A DNA stretch of 64,000 nucleotides from Flavobacterium gelidicaeli. Its GTDB lineage: Bacteria; Bacteroidota; Bacteroidia; Flavobacteriales; Flavobacteriaceae. Under the pieces are notes generated by a model. That model saw nothing but the letters and a program-made list of their open reading frames with translations. It did not search any database and was not told the origin of the DNA. Shown here piece by piece: positions 37,656-45,701 of this stretch (position 1 is its first letter; every line of letters starts with the position of its first letter). The translations under genes were made by a program, and so were the position numbers. Location of the stretch: positions 372,001 through 436,000 of the forward strand of contig NZ_JABSNK010000002.1 in the NCBI RefSeq assembly GCF_013294005.1. Direction: 5' to 3'.

Positions 37656-39032
37656 TTAGTCTAAAATCTTATACAGCTTATCTGATAATCGTATTCTAAA
37701 CGGTAATTTGAAGGTACAAACATCTCCTGCAACAGCTTTATTAGCTTTTACATCATTTACCTGCATCTCAGTTAATATAAGTTTTTGCTCACCGGTAGTC
37801 ATTCCTTTAATTAATATAGTATCGCCTATGTTGATTTCATTTTCTTCGATGTTGAATTGTCCAATACTTGGTTTTGGATAAAAATGCGTTCCGTTACCAA
37901 TGTATTGTTTCTTGATTTTTGGTTGCTTTTTGGCCAACGCTTTCGATTTTGTTAAATCAGCAAGGTTAGGAACTGCCGCCAAAGGATCAACATTCGCCTC
38001 TCTGTTCTTGAAAGTTAACACGTCCGATTTCCCTTTTTTGAAAATCTTATTGCCGTTTTTCACGCCACGACGAATCGCTTTTTGCTCCTCTTCTGGTAAG
38101 TGAATCACGTCTACACAGTCCTGTGAACAACATCCTTGCATGGCCTGCGCACAGTCTTCACACTGAATAAACAATAAATGGCAACCTTCGTTGATGCAAT
38201 TGGTGTGTACATCACAAGGCTTTCCGCATTGGTGGCATTTAGATACGATGTCGTCTGTAATTCTTTCGCCTAAGCGGTGATCAAACACAAAGTTTTTACC
38301 AATGAATTTACTCTCTAAATTCTCCTCTTTGATTTGTTTGGCGTAATTAATAATTCCACCTTCAAGTTGGTATACATTTTTAAAACCTTGGTGTTTAAAA
38401 TAAGCCGAAGCCTTCTCACAACGAATTCCTCCGGTGCAATACATCACTAAGTTTTTATCTTCTTTAAAATCTTTTAATTGTTCGTTGATGATAGGCAATG
38501 ACTCTCTAAAAGTATCCACATCTGGTGTAATCGCCCCTTTAAAATAGCCAATTTCACTTTCGTAGTGATTTCTAAAATCAACCACAATCGTATTGGGATC
38601 GTCTAAAATAGTATTGAATTCCTTTGCTTTTAAATGCACGCCAATGTTTGTCACATCAAAAGTTTCATCATTCAAACCATCAGCAACAATTTTGTCACGA
38701 ACCTTAATCGTCAGTTTCAAGAACGAGTGGTCATCATGCTCTACGGCAATATTCAATCGCATTCCTTGCATGAAATCATACTGCTCGATTGTATCCTTAA
38801 AAGCATAGAAGTTATCTGCCGGAAGTGATAACTGAGCGTTAATTCCCTCTTTGGCTACATAAATTCGACCAAGAACCACTAGCAGGTCCCAAGCACGGAA
38901 TAAATCGTTACGAAATTGTGTTGGATCTTGAATTTGCGCATAAGCATAGAAAGACAAAGTAAGTCTCTGTTTCCCGGCATCATCAATCATGATGGCTCTT
39001 TCTTCTGCGCTTAAAGTGTTATACAGTTGCAT
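37656..39032 (-). CDS. trhO: tRNA uridine(34) 5-hydroxylase TrhO, rhodanese-related
   Basis: The 458-residue protein has an N-terminal acylphosphatase-like domain, then a rhodanese domain (about 130-240) with active-site CTGGIRCEKAS, then a Cys-rich C-terminal part (CHQCGKPCDVHTNC, CEDCAQAMQGCC). TrhO forms 5-hydroxyuridine at tRNA position 34. The protein is about 100 residues longer than E. coli YceA. The extra C-terminal part (about 340-458) is Lys-rich and may bind RNA. Confidence 0.9.
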   Translation of the reverse strand: MQLYNTLSAEERAIMIDDAGKQRLTLSFYAYAQIQDPTQFRNDLFRAWDLLVVLGRIYVAKEGINAQLSLPADNFYAFKDTIEQYDFMQGMRLNIAVEHDDHSFLKLTIKVRDKIVADGLNDETFDVTNIGVHLKAKEFNTILDDPNTIVVDFRNHYESEIGYFKGAITPDVDTFRESLPIINEQLKDFKEDKNLVMYCTGGIRCEKASAYFKHQGFKNVYQLEGGIINYAKQIKEENLESKFIGKNFVFDHRLGERITDDIVSKCHQCGKPCDVHTNCINEGCHLLFIQCEDCAQAMQGCCSQDCVDVIHLPEEEQKAIRRGVKNGNKIFKKGKSDVLTFKNREANVDPLAAVPNLADLTKSKALAKKQPKIKKQYIGNGTHFYPKPSIGQFNIEENEINIGDTILIKGMTTGEQKLILTEMQVNDVKANKAVAGDVCTFKLPFRIRLSDKLYKILD

Positions 39033-39116
39033 GCTATAAACGGTTTAAGTGTGAAAAATTATTTTTGCAAAAGTAAGGAAAAGGGACTAAGTGGCAAAGT
39101 TTATTGGTCACTTAGT

Positions 39117-39199
39117 TTCAAAGCTGCAGAGTTATAGAGTTACAGAGTTTCAAAGCTTCAGGGTTTAGGAGCTTCAAAGTTTTAGAGTTCCAGAGTAAA
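39117..39199. repeat. Low-complexity GAGTTNCAGAG/CAAAG repeat
   Basis: Degenerate short units such as CAGAGTT, CAAAGCTTCAG and TTAGAGTTCCAGAG follow each other for about 80 bases upstream of trhO. This type of sequence is common between flavobacterial genes. No gene was seen. Confidence 0.6.
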
Positions 39200-39245
39200 G
39201 TAATTTCATAAAGATTTTTAATTTGCGAATTTGCGGTATTTTTTC

Positions 39246-39325
39246 AGGAGCTATTTCCAGCTATTCACTATATCTCTAGTGTCCGCTATCGCTACCACAA
39301 GAGGATGCCGCTGTTATCTGGCCTA
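39246..39325 (+). repeat. Dispersed structured repeat, copy 2
   Basis: It begins AGGAGCTATTTCCAGCT and ends with GGATGCCGCTG then TTATCTGGCCTA. The variable middle carries a stem of the GTG/CAC type. Confidence 0.85.
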
Positions 39326-39362
39326 CTTTTGACGACTACTGCTGTCAAGATATTTTTTAGAT

Positions 39363-39455
39363 TTAATTAGCAACCACGTTTTTGGTCAGGATTTTTGAAG
39401 CTTCTTTTAGTTTAGCTTGTTCGTATAAAGCAGGTAAATCTTTCGGAGGCGTTTT
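39363..39455 (-). pseudogene. 3' fragment of a duplicated lipoprotein gene
   Basis: In frame it reads KTPPKDLPALYEQAKLKEA then SKILTKNVVAN and a stop, against KTPLKDLPALYEQGKLKEA then SKILTENVVAN at the end of the intact gene at 39654-40439. No upstream part remains. Confidence 0.85.
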
Positions 39456-39503
39456 GCTGAATACTACTACTTAATTTAATTTCAAGTTACAGCAATAGCT
39501 AAT

Positions 39504-39746
39504 GATTTTTAATTTGCGAATTTGCGGTATTTTTTCAGGAGCTATTTCCAGCTATTCGCTATATCTTTTGTGTCCGCTATCGCTACCACAAGAGGATGCC
39601 GCTGCTATCTGGGCTACTTGTGACGACTACTGCTAACAAGATATTTTTTAGATTTAATTAGCAACCACGTTTTCGGTCAATATTTTTGAAGCTTCTTTTA
39701 ATTTACCTTGTTCGTATAAAGCGGGTAAATCTTTCAAAGGGGTTTT
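39504..39746. repeat. 243-bp direct repeat, copy B
   Basis: This copy includes the real 3' end of the 39654 gene (39654-39746) and a dispersed structured repeat. It matches 39213-39455. Confidence 0.9.
39537..39616 (+). repeat. Dispersed structured repeat, copy 3
   Basis: It begins AGGAGCTATTTCCAGCT, has the stem CTTTTGTG with CACAAGAG, and ends GGATGCCGCTGCTATCTGGG then CTA. Confidence 0.85.
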
Positions 39747-40439
39747 TACCGGCGCTTCATAATTGATGTAATCCTGAAAAGTAACACCATCAACTACTCT
39801 TGTATTGAAAGCAGCTCTAAAACGCACACCACCTTCATTGACTTGGTAATTGTATGCGAAGTAATCCATTAAGTGTGTTTCTTTATTGATCCAATATTGG
39901 TACTGGTCATCAAAATCTTTTCCGCCACCATCTTGACCAAAAGTTACCTCGATTACATCGTAATTTTTGCCTTTAATAGTTGTTTCTTCTACATACTTTT
40001 TATGTACAGAAGCATCTTGAAGTTTGTGAGGAAGCGTTGCAAAATAAATAACAGAATTCAATGATTCCCCGTATTTACCGGCATCTTCAGCAGTAAGATT
40101 TTGTTTTTGAGAATTAATGTAACGAGTGAAATCACTATTGATCATTACATCTTTGATAAGTGAATCACCTTTTTGTACTTCAGATGAATATTCGTAATTA
40201 TTGCCGTCATTTTTAAAACGGTATTTTTTATCTCTAAAAGTAAATGAATAATCGGCTTTAGCGTATAAATCACCACCATGAGCTTTTATAGCAGTATTGA
40301 TAATAGAATCTGCTTTAGATAGCGGTTTAGCCATTTCAGTAGTTTCTTTTTTAACAATTTCGTCCTGATTTTCTTTTTTAGAATTACAAGAAATAGTAAC
40401 GGCCGCTAAAAGGCAAAGAGTAAGTATCGATTTTTTCAT
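39654..40439 (-). CDS. Lipoprotein, DUF6503-like
   Basis: The 261-residue lipoprotein begins MKKSILTLCLLAAVTISC (Cys18). The mature part has the pattern of the Bacteroidota DUF6503 family: SIINTAIKAHGGDLYAKADY, SFTFRDKKYRFKND and HLMDYFAYNY. These LolA-like proteins may bind lipids, but no function is known to me. Its promoter region and signal-peptide codons are nearly identical to those of the 41488 gene, and its 3' end is duplicated at 39363. Confidence 0.82.
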   Translation of the reverse strand: MKKSILTLCLLAAVTISCNSKKENQDEIVKKETTEMAKPLSKADSIINTAIKAHGGDLYAKADYSFTFRDKKYRFKNDGNNYEYSSEVQKGDSLIKDVMINSDFTRYINSQKQNLTAEDAGKYGESLNSVIYFATLPHKLQDASVHKKYVEETTIKGKNYDVIEVTFGQDGGGKDFDDQYQYWINKETHLMDYFAYNYQVNEGGVRFRAAFNTRVVDGVTFQDYINYEAPVKTPLKDLPALYEQGKLKEASKILTENVVAN

Positions 40440-40506
40440 TTTATAAAAATATTGTTTTTTGTAGGGAACTAAAAACAGATGCTGATTTTTGTGTAAAGTT
40501 TAACTT
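40387..40506 (-). repeat. Duplicated promoter/signal-peptide module, copy 1
   Basis: The 120 bases cover the first 18 codons of the 39654-40439 gene and 67 upstream bases. They match 42131-42250 without length change. The strongest part includes CATTTTATAAAAATATTGTT and GCTGATTTTTGTGTAAAGTT. Confidence 0.88.
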
Positions 40507-40800
40507 TGGAGAAGTTGATTGATGAGCAATTCTGTTTTTTAAGAAATTATGAGATAAGATTCGAACGCTAACGTCTTGGCGCTACAAGATGTTTGTGACT
40601 AAAGATGCGAGTTTTTTCCATTAAACACAAATTTTCCAAGTACAAAACCATTTTTAAATTCAGCCAAATACCCAAATATCTTGTAACGGCTCCTATGTTT
40701 GTAAAATCATATATTTAAGTAATTTAAAAATAATAATTGAAAGAGCAAATGAGCAGATCAAGATATTGTAACGGCTTAGGCATGTTAGCGGATGTTTTTT
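40507..40800. other. Intergenic region with direct TTGTAACGGCT repeats and a cassette-like edge
   Basis: No gene was seen. TTGTAACGGCT occurs at 40681-40691 and 40766-40776. GTTAGCGGAT at 40784-40793 is repeated in inverse orientation as ATCCGCTAAC at 41465-41474, on the other side of the next gene. Confidence 0.55.
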
Positions 40801-41421
40801 TTAGCTTACCCAAGTTTCTATTTTATAAATAATTTTCCATTTTCCATTAATCTTTTTTAAATATATTGATTTTCCGCTCGCACATAATCTACCACAATAA
40901 TGATTTAATTCTAAATAGGCTTTCTGTTTATCTTTTGAAAAAACAGGTATTGTCATTTGATAAAAACTATATTTTTGGTTCGCTTTTCTTTTACCGATTT
41001 CTTTTTCAATTGAAGTTAGATTAATTTTTTCAATGTTTTTTTCGTTTATTTTTATCTTTTCAGTATTTATGTTTTGGTTTAATAAAAACAAAGAATCACT
41101 GGGATTAAAGAATAAATTATTTTCTATTTTTTTATTTAATAATTCGTCAATAGAAATCTGATTGAAGTAGGAGCGTGGGAGAACAATTGTATTCTTATCT
41201 TTATTTTTGTCAATAACTATTATGTTTAATCTAATTAAATTTTCACATAACATTATAGACTCTTTATCTTTTTTTAAAACATTCAGACTATCTTCAAGAA
41301 CTATCGTTCTAACAATTTCATTGATATCTTTTGTTTTCGTAGAATCGGATTCAATTTCGTTAGTATTTTTACATTTGGTAAATAAAAGAGAAATAAGTAA
41401 AATTAGTAATATATTTTTCAT
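40801..41421 (-). CDS. Lipoprotein of unknown function in a cassette-like setting
   Basis: The 206-residue lipoprotein has signal ISLLFTKC (Cys17). It is very rich in Ile, Asn and Lys, with AT content above its neighbours, which hints at recent acquisition. The C-terminal part (YSFYQMTIPVFSKDKQKAYL, LNHYCGRLCASG, WKIIYKIETW) looks like a small beta-rich fold with two cysteines. No family is recognised. The gene is framed by GTTAGCGGAT and its inverse. Confidence 0.7.
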   Translation of the reverse strand: MKNILLILLISLLFTKCKNTNEIESDSTKTKDINEIVRTIVLEDSLNVLKKDKESIMLCENLIRLNIIVIDKNKDKNTIVLPRSYFNQISIDELLNKKIENNLFFNPSDSLFLLNQNINTEKIKINEKNIEKINLTSIEKEIGKRKANQKYSFYQMTIPVFSKDKQKAYLELNHYCGRLCASGKSIYLKKINGKWKIIYKIETWVS

Positions 41422-41487
41422 TATTTAACTGATTATCTTTTGGTTATGATTTTTTTTTTAAAATATCCGCTAACTGGGAAATAGTGG

Positions 41488-42183
41488 TTATAATTCGTCT
41501 ATTTCATTCAATTTATAGAGTTTAAATTCGACATCCATTTCCTTAGTATATTCCTCAATTGTTTGTTTGAAACCTGCTTTTTTTCTTCGGATATTTACAA
41601 ATTCAGCGTTTTTAATTGGCCATATAAAATAAATCCATTCACCTTTTTTATTTGCTTTACCTTTTATTTGTGTTCCGTATAGTTGCTCGATACCCTTATA
41701 CATCAAGTTTCTGTCTTCCATAAGTGCTAAAGAAACTTTTGTTAAATTACCATTTTTAACTGCTTTTCTAATTAACGGCAGATACTGATCAATTTTTTGT
41801 GAATGTTGTAGGACATAAAATACTGCTTTATTAGCTTTTTCACCTTCAATAAGTTTACTTGGATACCCATTTTCAGCAATTATAGACTCTACAGTTTTTA
41901 GATTTGTACTGTCAATTTCCTTCATTAAATTGTATTTTTTACTGCCTTCTAAATCTATTGCAGTAATTTTCATTTCGGTAACTAATTGTTCTTTTCTTTC
42001 TGGAGTGATGCTATTATTTAAAAGTTCACGTATTCCTTGATCTTTGAGTAAAATAGTTTCTAATTCATTTGTGATTTTTAAACGTAGTTCGTTTTTGTTC
42101 AAACGGTTGGAGTCCTTATTGTGCACCTTGCATGAAATAGTAAGAGCCGCTAAAACACAAAGACTAAGTATCATTTTTTTCAT
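41488..42183 (-). CDS. Lipoprotein, DUF6624-like
   Basis: The 231-residue lipoprotein begins MKKMILSLCVLAALTISC (Cys18), almost the same signal as the 39654 gene. The mature part has the DUF6624-type pattern: MKEIDSTNLKTVESIIAENG, GYPSKLIEGEKANKAVFYVL and QHSQKIDQYLPLIRKAVKNG, then LALMEDRNLMYKG. The function is unknown. The mature parts of the two lipoproteins are unrelated although their promoters and signals are copies. Confidence 0.82.
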   Translation of the reverse strand: MKKMILSLCVLAALTISCKVHNKDSNRLNKNELRLKITNELETILLKDQGIRELLNNSITPERKEQLVTEMKITAIDLEGSKKYNLMKEIDSTNLKTVESIIAENGYPSKLIEGEKANKAVFYVLQHSQKIDQYLPLIRKAVKNGNLTKVSLALMEDRNLMYKGIEQLYGTQIKGKANKKGEWIYFIWPIKNAEFVNIRRKKAGFKQTIEEYTKEMDVEFKLYKLNEIDEL

Positions 42184-42250
42184 TTTATAAAAATATTGTT
42201 TTTTATAAAGAACTATTAATGGATGCTGATTTTTGTGTAAAGTTTAACTT
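42131..42250 (-). repeat. Duplicated promoter/signal-peptide module, copy 2
   Basis: This matches 40387-40506 over its full length, covering the 5' end of the 41488-42183 gene and its upstream region. A weaker third copy of the upstream part lies at 42937-42980. Confidence 0.88.
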
Positions 42251-42356
42251 AACCGTATTCCACTCTGAATTAAATTAATTTGTGGATCGTGGGTTTCTAG
42301 TAGTCACAATAGATTGTTATTGAACTTTGTTTGGATTTAGGCATTGATTGCCTTTC

Positions 42357-42845
42357 TTATTGTGTTAAATTAAATAGTGTAGTTAAACCTTTATCTAGAA
42401 TATATTTATATATTCCTCTTCTCGCTCGAAGAGTGTCTCCATTTATAAAATATATTTCAGCTGATTGTCCACCTGAACGGCCAGAGGTGGCGAAATCATT
42501 CCAAGCTCTTTTTAGATGCGTGCTTTTTATACGCGGGACCTTTATTTTGTGAGTGTTTATTACTTTAAAGTATTCAGTTCTTTCTTTTATAAATAAAGTG
42601 GGTAAATTAGTTAAATCTGGGGCTGGATCACCCTCCTCTATATCTAAATATGATTTAAATTGAATCGTATTCTTTTTCGTATCCACTTTAAGGAATCTCC
42701 AATTGACCTCGCCTGGATATTCCTTACCCCAAATTGATGTAGTATCTTTGACAGCATATATTTTAATGTGATTAATAGTGTTCTGTGCTTTTGAAGATAT
42801 GCTTAAAATAAGTGCAACTAGAAGTAAGTTTAATGAAATTTTCAT
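42357..42845 (-). CDS. Small secreted protein of unknown function
   Basis: The 162-residue protein, started at the ATG at 42845, has a signal peptide ending ISSKAQ. A longer frame from 42914 would put 23 hydrophilic residues before the signal and is rejected. The mature part contains GEVNWRFLKVDTKKNTIQF and THLKRAWNDFATSGRSGG. No family is recognised. A partial copy of the lipoprotein promoter module lies upstream. Confidence 0.65.
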   Translation of the reverse strand: MKISLNLLLVALILSISSKAQNTINHIKIYAVKDTTSIWGKEYPGEVNWRFLKVDTKKNTIQFKSYLDIEEGDPAPDLTNLPTLFIKERTEYFKVINTHKIKVPRIKSTHLKRAWNDFATSGRSGGQSAEIYFINGDTLRARRGIYKYILDKGLTTLFNLTQ

Positions 42846-42936
42846 GATTTTAGTTTTCTTTAATTCATCATTTTCTTTTTTTATTACAAGAAAATGAAAG
42901 GGGCATGATAACACAAATAAATACTATTTTTTATTA

Positions 42937-43013
42937 TTTTATAAAAATGTTGATTGTGATAAGGAACTATTAGTGTTTGTAGAATGTTGCGCTGTCGGAT
43001 TGGAAATAGCTCC
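42937..43013 (-). repeat. Partial promoter-module copy and fragment of the dispersed repeat
   Basis: Bases 42937-42980 resemble the upstream part of the 40387 and 42131 modules (ATTTTATAAAAATGTTGAT, AAGGAACTATTAGTG). GGAAATAGCTCC at 43002-43013 is the inverted left end of the dispersed repeat. Confidence 0.55.
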
Positions 43014-43068
43014 AAAAAAAACCGCAAACTCACAGAAATAATCTGCGAATTTGCGGTAAATAAATTTT

Positions 43069-43096
43069 GTGCTCTTTACATAAAAGTTTAGAGCAC
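43069..43096 (-). terminator. Possible terminator after the bacilliredoxin gene
   Basis: GTGCTCT (43069-43075) pairs with AGAGCAC (43090-43096), 21 bases beyond the stop of the minus-strand gene. The following T-run is weak. Confidence 0.45.
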
Positions 43097-43116
43097 TTTA
43101 TTTTAAAACAAAAGTC

Positions 43117-43527
43117 TTAGCAATACTCGTTGTAAGCATCTTGTAGGTTCTCAGCGATCATTTCAGCTGGACGACCTTCAATGTGGTGACGCTCTAACAT
43201 GTGAACCAATTCTCCGTTTTTGAACAACGCCATTGATGGTGAAGATGGAGGGAAAGGGAACATTTGCTCTCTTGCTGCATCTACTGCATCTTTATCAACT
43301 CCTGCAAAAACAGTGATTAAGTGGTCTGGTTTTTTAGCACCGTCTAAGCTCATTTTTGCTCCTGGACGTGCGTTTCTTGCTGCACAACCGCATACTGAGT
43401 TCACAACTACTAGTGTTGTTCCTTCCGCTTTTATTGCGTTTGCTACTTCTTCAGCAGTATGTAAATCTTGAAACCCTGCAGTTGTTAATTCAGCTTGCAT
43501 TGGGAGTACCATGTCTTGTGGATACAT
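43117..43527 (-). CDS. Bacilliredoxin (BrxA/BrxB, YphP/YqiW family)
   Basis: The 136-residue thioredoxin-fold protein has the family CGC motif in NSVCGCAARNARPG (about 48-61) and the C-terminal MLERHHIEGRPAEMIAENL. In Bacillus these proteins reduce bacillithiol mixed disulfides. In flavobacteria the family is widespread and likely works in thiol redox repair in the cytoplasm. Length and motifs are normal. Confidence 0.93.
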   Translation of the reverse strand: MYPQDMVLPMQAELTTAGFQDLHTAEEVANAIKAEGTTLVVVNSVCGCAARNARPGAKMSLDGAKKPDHLITVFAGVDKDAVDAAREQMFPFPPSSPSMALFKNGELVHMLERHHIEGRPAEMIAENLQDAYNEYC

Positions 43528-43638
43528 ATCGTTATATTTTAAATATTAGTTTTGATTTTGCAAAGTTACGAAGTTTACAATGAACTCTATAACATCAACT
43601 ATAAAGTTTTGTTATTGTTTGATAGAGGGCTAGTTTTA

Positions 43639-44787
43639 TTAGAAAAGATAGCGCACAGATCTAACTAACGACCAGATAAAAGGAGTTTTAGGACATTTTA
43701 AGATCACTTTAATATCTTCGTATAATGATGTTTCTTCGTCTAAAAATTTGAAAATCAGTGCGGGACTTCCTTTTTTGAACATGGACGAGAATATCGCGGC
43801 TCCTTTTTCGTTCTTTCGGTCCAAGATATCTAGCAAGAGTAAATCATAGAACCAAAATTTGCTGCGTTTATGATACTTTCTAAAATCGTTTTCTTGTTTC
43901 AAAAAAGCGATTAATTGGGTCGATTTTTTATCCGAATTTTTAAAGGTATATCCAGTGCTGGCTTTGGTCCATCCGCCGGCAGTTCCTATATTCAAAACAC
44001 GTTGGCTGTTTTTTTTCCAGAAAGGGTAGCAGGTCATTGGGATGCTGCCTTGTTCTTTTTCGGTTATCTCGTAGTCAGTAATACCGAGTTTCGAAATGTA
44101 GTTTTGAATTTCGCTTTCGTATTCGCTTTTCGCCAATAAATCATGCGAAAACAAAGTGTACTCCAATAAAGCTTCGGTAGTTGCTGTTGGTAACACATAC
44201 ATAAAACGGGTGTTGCCTTTTTGAGCCACCGAGAAATCCATAAAAGTAGCTTGGTCTGGATTAAAAGCAGCTTCTTTACTTTTTATAAACCAACCGATAA
44301 AATGCTGTTGCAACACCGGATATTGGGTCTGCGTTTCCACTTCGGTTTTTCGATAGATACTATTAAAAACGGCGCTTGCGGTAAAGTTTTCAGTAGCGGT
44401 GGCGACAAATACGTGCGTTTCGAGTTCGTTAATATCCGTCACCGTTTCGTTTAGAAAGTGAATATTTTTTTGTTTCGAAATCAAATCAAACACTTGATTG
44501 TAAAAATCGAGTCCTTTAACTTGATTGTAATGGTAAGGTTGTAGGTCTAAATCTCTCTTAAAATGAGCATTAGCAAACAAAGCCGAGTCCCATTTTTTAG
44601 ATACGGATTGGTTCCAAGTAGAAGTTCCTTCTTGCCAAAAACACCAGGTACGATCGTTGGTTTTTTTAGTGTCTTGGTCAATTAGCAAAATAGATTTGTC
44701 CTTAAAATCACCCGATAGGATCATTTTATACACCGTCATCAATGCTGCTAAACCCGAGCCTGTAAAAATGTAATCGTAGTTTTTCAT
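43639..44787 (-). CDS. crtY: Lycopene beta-cyclase
   Basis: The 382-residue flavoprotein begins with a dinucleotide-binding KNYDYIFTGSGLAALMTV and has DQDTKKTNDRTWCFW (about 38-52), a stretch diagnostic of CrtY-type cyclases. QQHFIGWF lies in the middle and GTAGGWTKASTGYTF (about 265-279) follows. It closes both ends of lycopene to make beta-carotene, on the way to zeaxanthin-type yellow pigments. The other crt genes are not in the window. Confidence 0.93.
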   Translation of the reverse strand: MKNYDYIFTGSGLAALMTVYKMILSGDFKDKSILLIDQDTKKTNDRTWCFWQEGTSTWNQSVSKKWDSALFANAHFKRDLDLQPYHYNQVKGLDFYNQVFDLISKQKNIHFLNETVTDINELETHVFVATATENFTASAVFNSIYRKTEVETQTQYPVLQQHFIGWFIKSKEAAFNPDQATFMDFSVAQKGNTRFMYVLPTATTEALLEYTLFSHDLLAKSEYESEIQNYISKLGITDYEITEKEQGSIPMTCYPFWKKNSQRVLNIGTAGGWTKASTGYTFKNSDKKSTQLIAFLKQENDFRKYHKRSKFWFYDLLLLDILDRKNEKGAAIFSSMFKKGSPALIFKFLDEETSLYEDIKVILKCPKTPFIWSLVRSVRYLF

Positions 44788-44890
44788 AAAGGGTATTCGA
44801 AATTTATCCCAAAAATAGGGATATTATTTTTTAGGCTGTAGCCAAAATTATAATAAGCCATTTTTTACAGTATTTATTGGTCACAGCTTC

Positions 44891-44918
44891 GGGTTTAAAA
44901 CCCTGCAATTTATTGCAG
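44891..44918. repeat. Left-end hairpins of the IS200-type element
   Basis: GGGTTT with AAACCC (44891-44903) and CTGCAAT with ATTGCAG (44903-44918) form two adjacent small hairpins 38 bases before the transposase gene. Subterminal hairpins are the recognition signals of IS200/IS605 transposases. Confidence 0.6.
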
Positions 44919-44955
44919 AACTTTAGTATTGCGAAAAAATCTTTATCTTTAGTTT

Positions 44956-45393
44956 ATGAGTAGAGATTTAAGAAAAGGTTCTCACACAGTAATTAGCTTA
45001 ACGTGTCATGTTGTTTGGGTTACTAAATATAGGTTCAAAGTTTTGAAGGGAGATGTTCAAAAGCGATGTCGTGAACTTTTGATTCAGATATGTGAAGCTG
45101 AAGGAATTGATATTTTAAAAGGAGTTGTGAGTTCGGGCCATGTTCATATGCATATAGAGTATGCTCCAAAACAAAATGTTAGTTCAATTTTGAAAAGTTT
45201 CAAAGGAAGAACTTCAAGAAAACTTCAAATGGAATTTCCAGAAATCAAAGCACGATATTGGGGGCAACACTTTTGGGCAAGTGGTTATGGAGTTCGGAGT
45301 ACAGGAAACATTACAGATAAGATGGTAAATGAATATTTGGAACATCATCGAAAAAAAGATGGAGATGATGATTCCAATTTCATTCTCGAATGA
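44956..45393 (+). mobile_element. tnpA: IS200/IS605-type transposase TnpA (Y1 HUH)
   Basis: The 145-residue protein opens with HTVISLTCHVVWVTKYRFKV. It has the HUH metal site as HVHMHIEY (about 61-68) and the catalytic tyrosine in VNEYLEHH (about 125-132). It would move single-stranded DNA. No tnpB accompanies it. Hairpins on both sides (44891-44918, 45400-45450) suggest a complete IS200-like element of about 560 bases. All catalytic residues are intact. Confidence 0.92.
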
Positions 45394-45399
45394 AAAGAT

Positions 45400-45450
45400 G
45401 AGGGACTTTCAGTCCCTCGTAAAACAAACCTCTGCACTTTCAGTGCAGAG
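45400..45450. repeat. Right-end hairpins of the IS200-type element
   Basis: GAGGGACTTTCAGTCCCTC (45400-45418) and CTCTGCACTTTCAGTGCAGAG (core 45430-45450) both place the loop in the shared sequence ACTTTCAGT. Confidence 0.65.
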
Positions 45451-45574
45451 TGGTTTAGTTAATTTATTGAGTTTGTAAAACGTATTGTATTGGTTTTTGA
45501 TTTTACACCAAATTTTAGGATTTATTTAAAATGCAATTTCGTTTGAATTAATCGGTGGTTATTTTTTAACTCTT

Positions 45575-45659
45575 GCTAGCTCTTTTGAAAATCTGTGAAA
45601 TCTGTGAAAATCTGCGTGAAAAAACAGTGCACGCAGATTTGGCAGATTTTCGTAGCTAG
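45575..45659. repeat. Long imperfect hairpin with AAATCTGTG repeats
   Basis: GCTAGC at the left pairs with GCTAG at the right. ATCTGCGTG (45610-45618) pairs with CACGCAGAT, and GAAAATCTG units on the left pair with CAGATTTTC on the right. AAATCTGTG is repeated on the left arm. Such repeats are common in flavobacterial intergenic DNA. No gene was seen. Confidence 0.6.
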
Positions 45660-45701
45660 TATTTCAGATTTTAATCTAAATAAAAGTCAGCTTCACTTTG
45701 T

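Larger units (their letters stand above)
39213..39455. repeat. 243-bp direct repeat, copy A
   Basis: This segment is a near copy of 39504-39746, 291 bases downstream. It contains a dispersed structured repeat (39246-39325) and the last 31 codons of a duplicate of the 39654 lipoprotein gene. Confidence 0.9.

Noticed and set aside
45575..45659. Part of the IS200-type element
   Set aside because: It lies beyond the right-end hairpins and is of the AAATCTGTG repeat type found elsewhere in flavobacteria.
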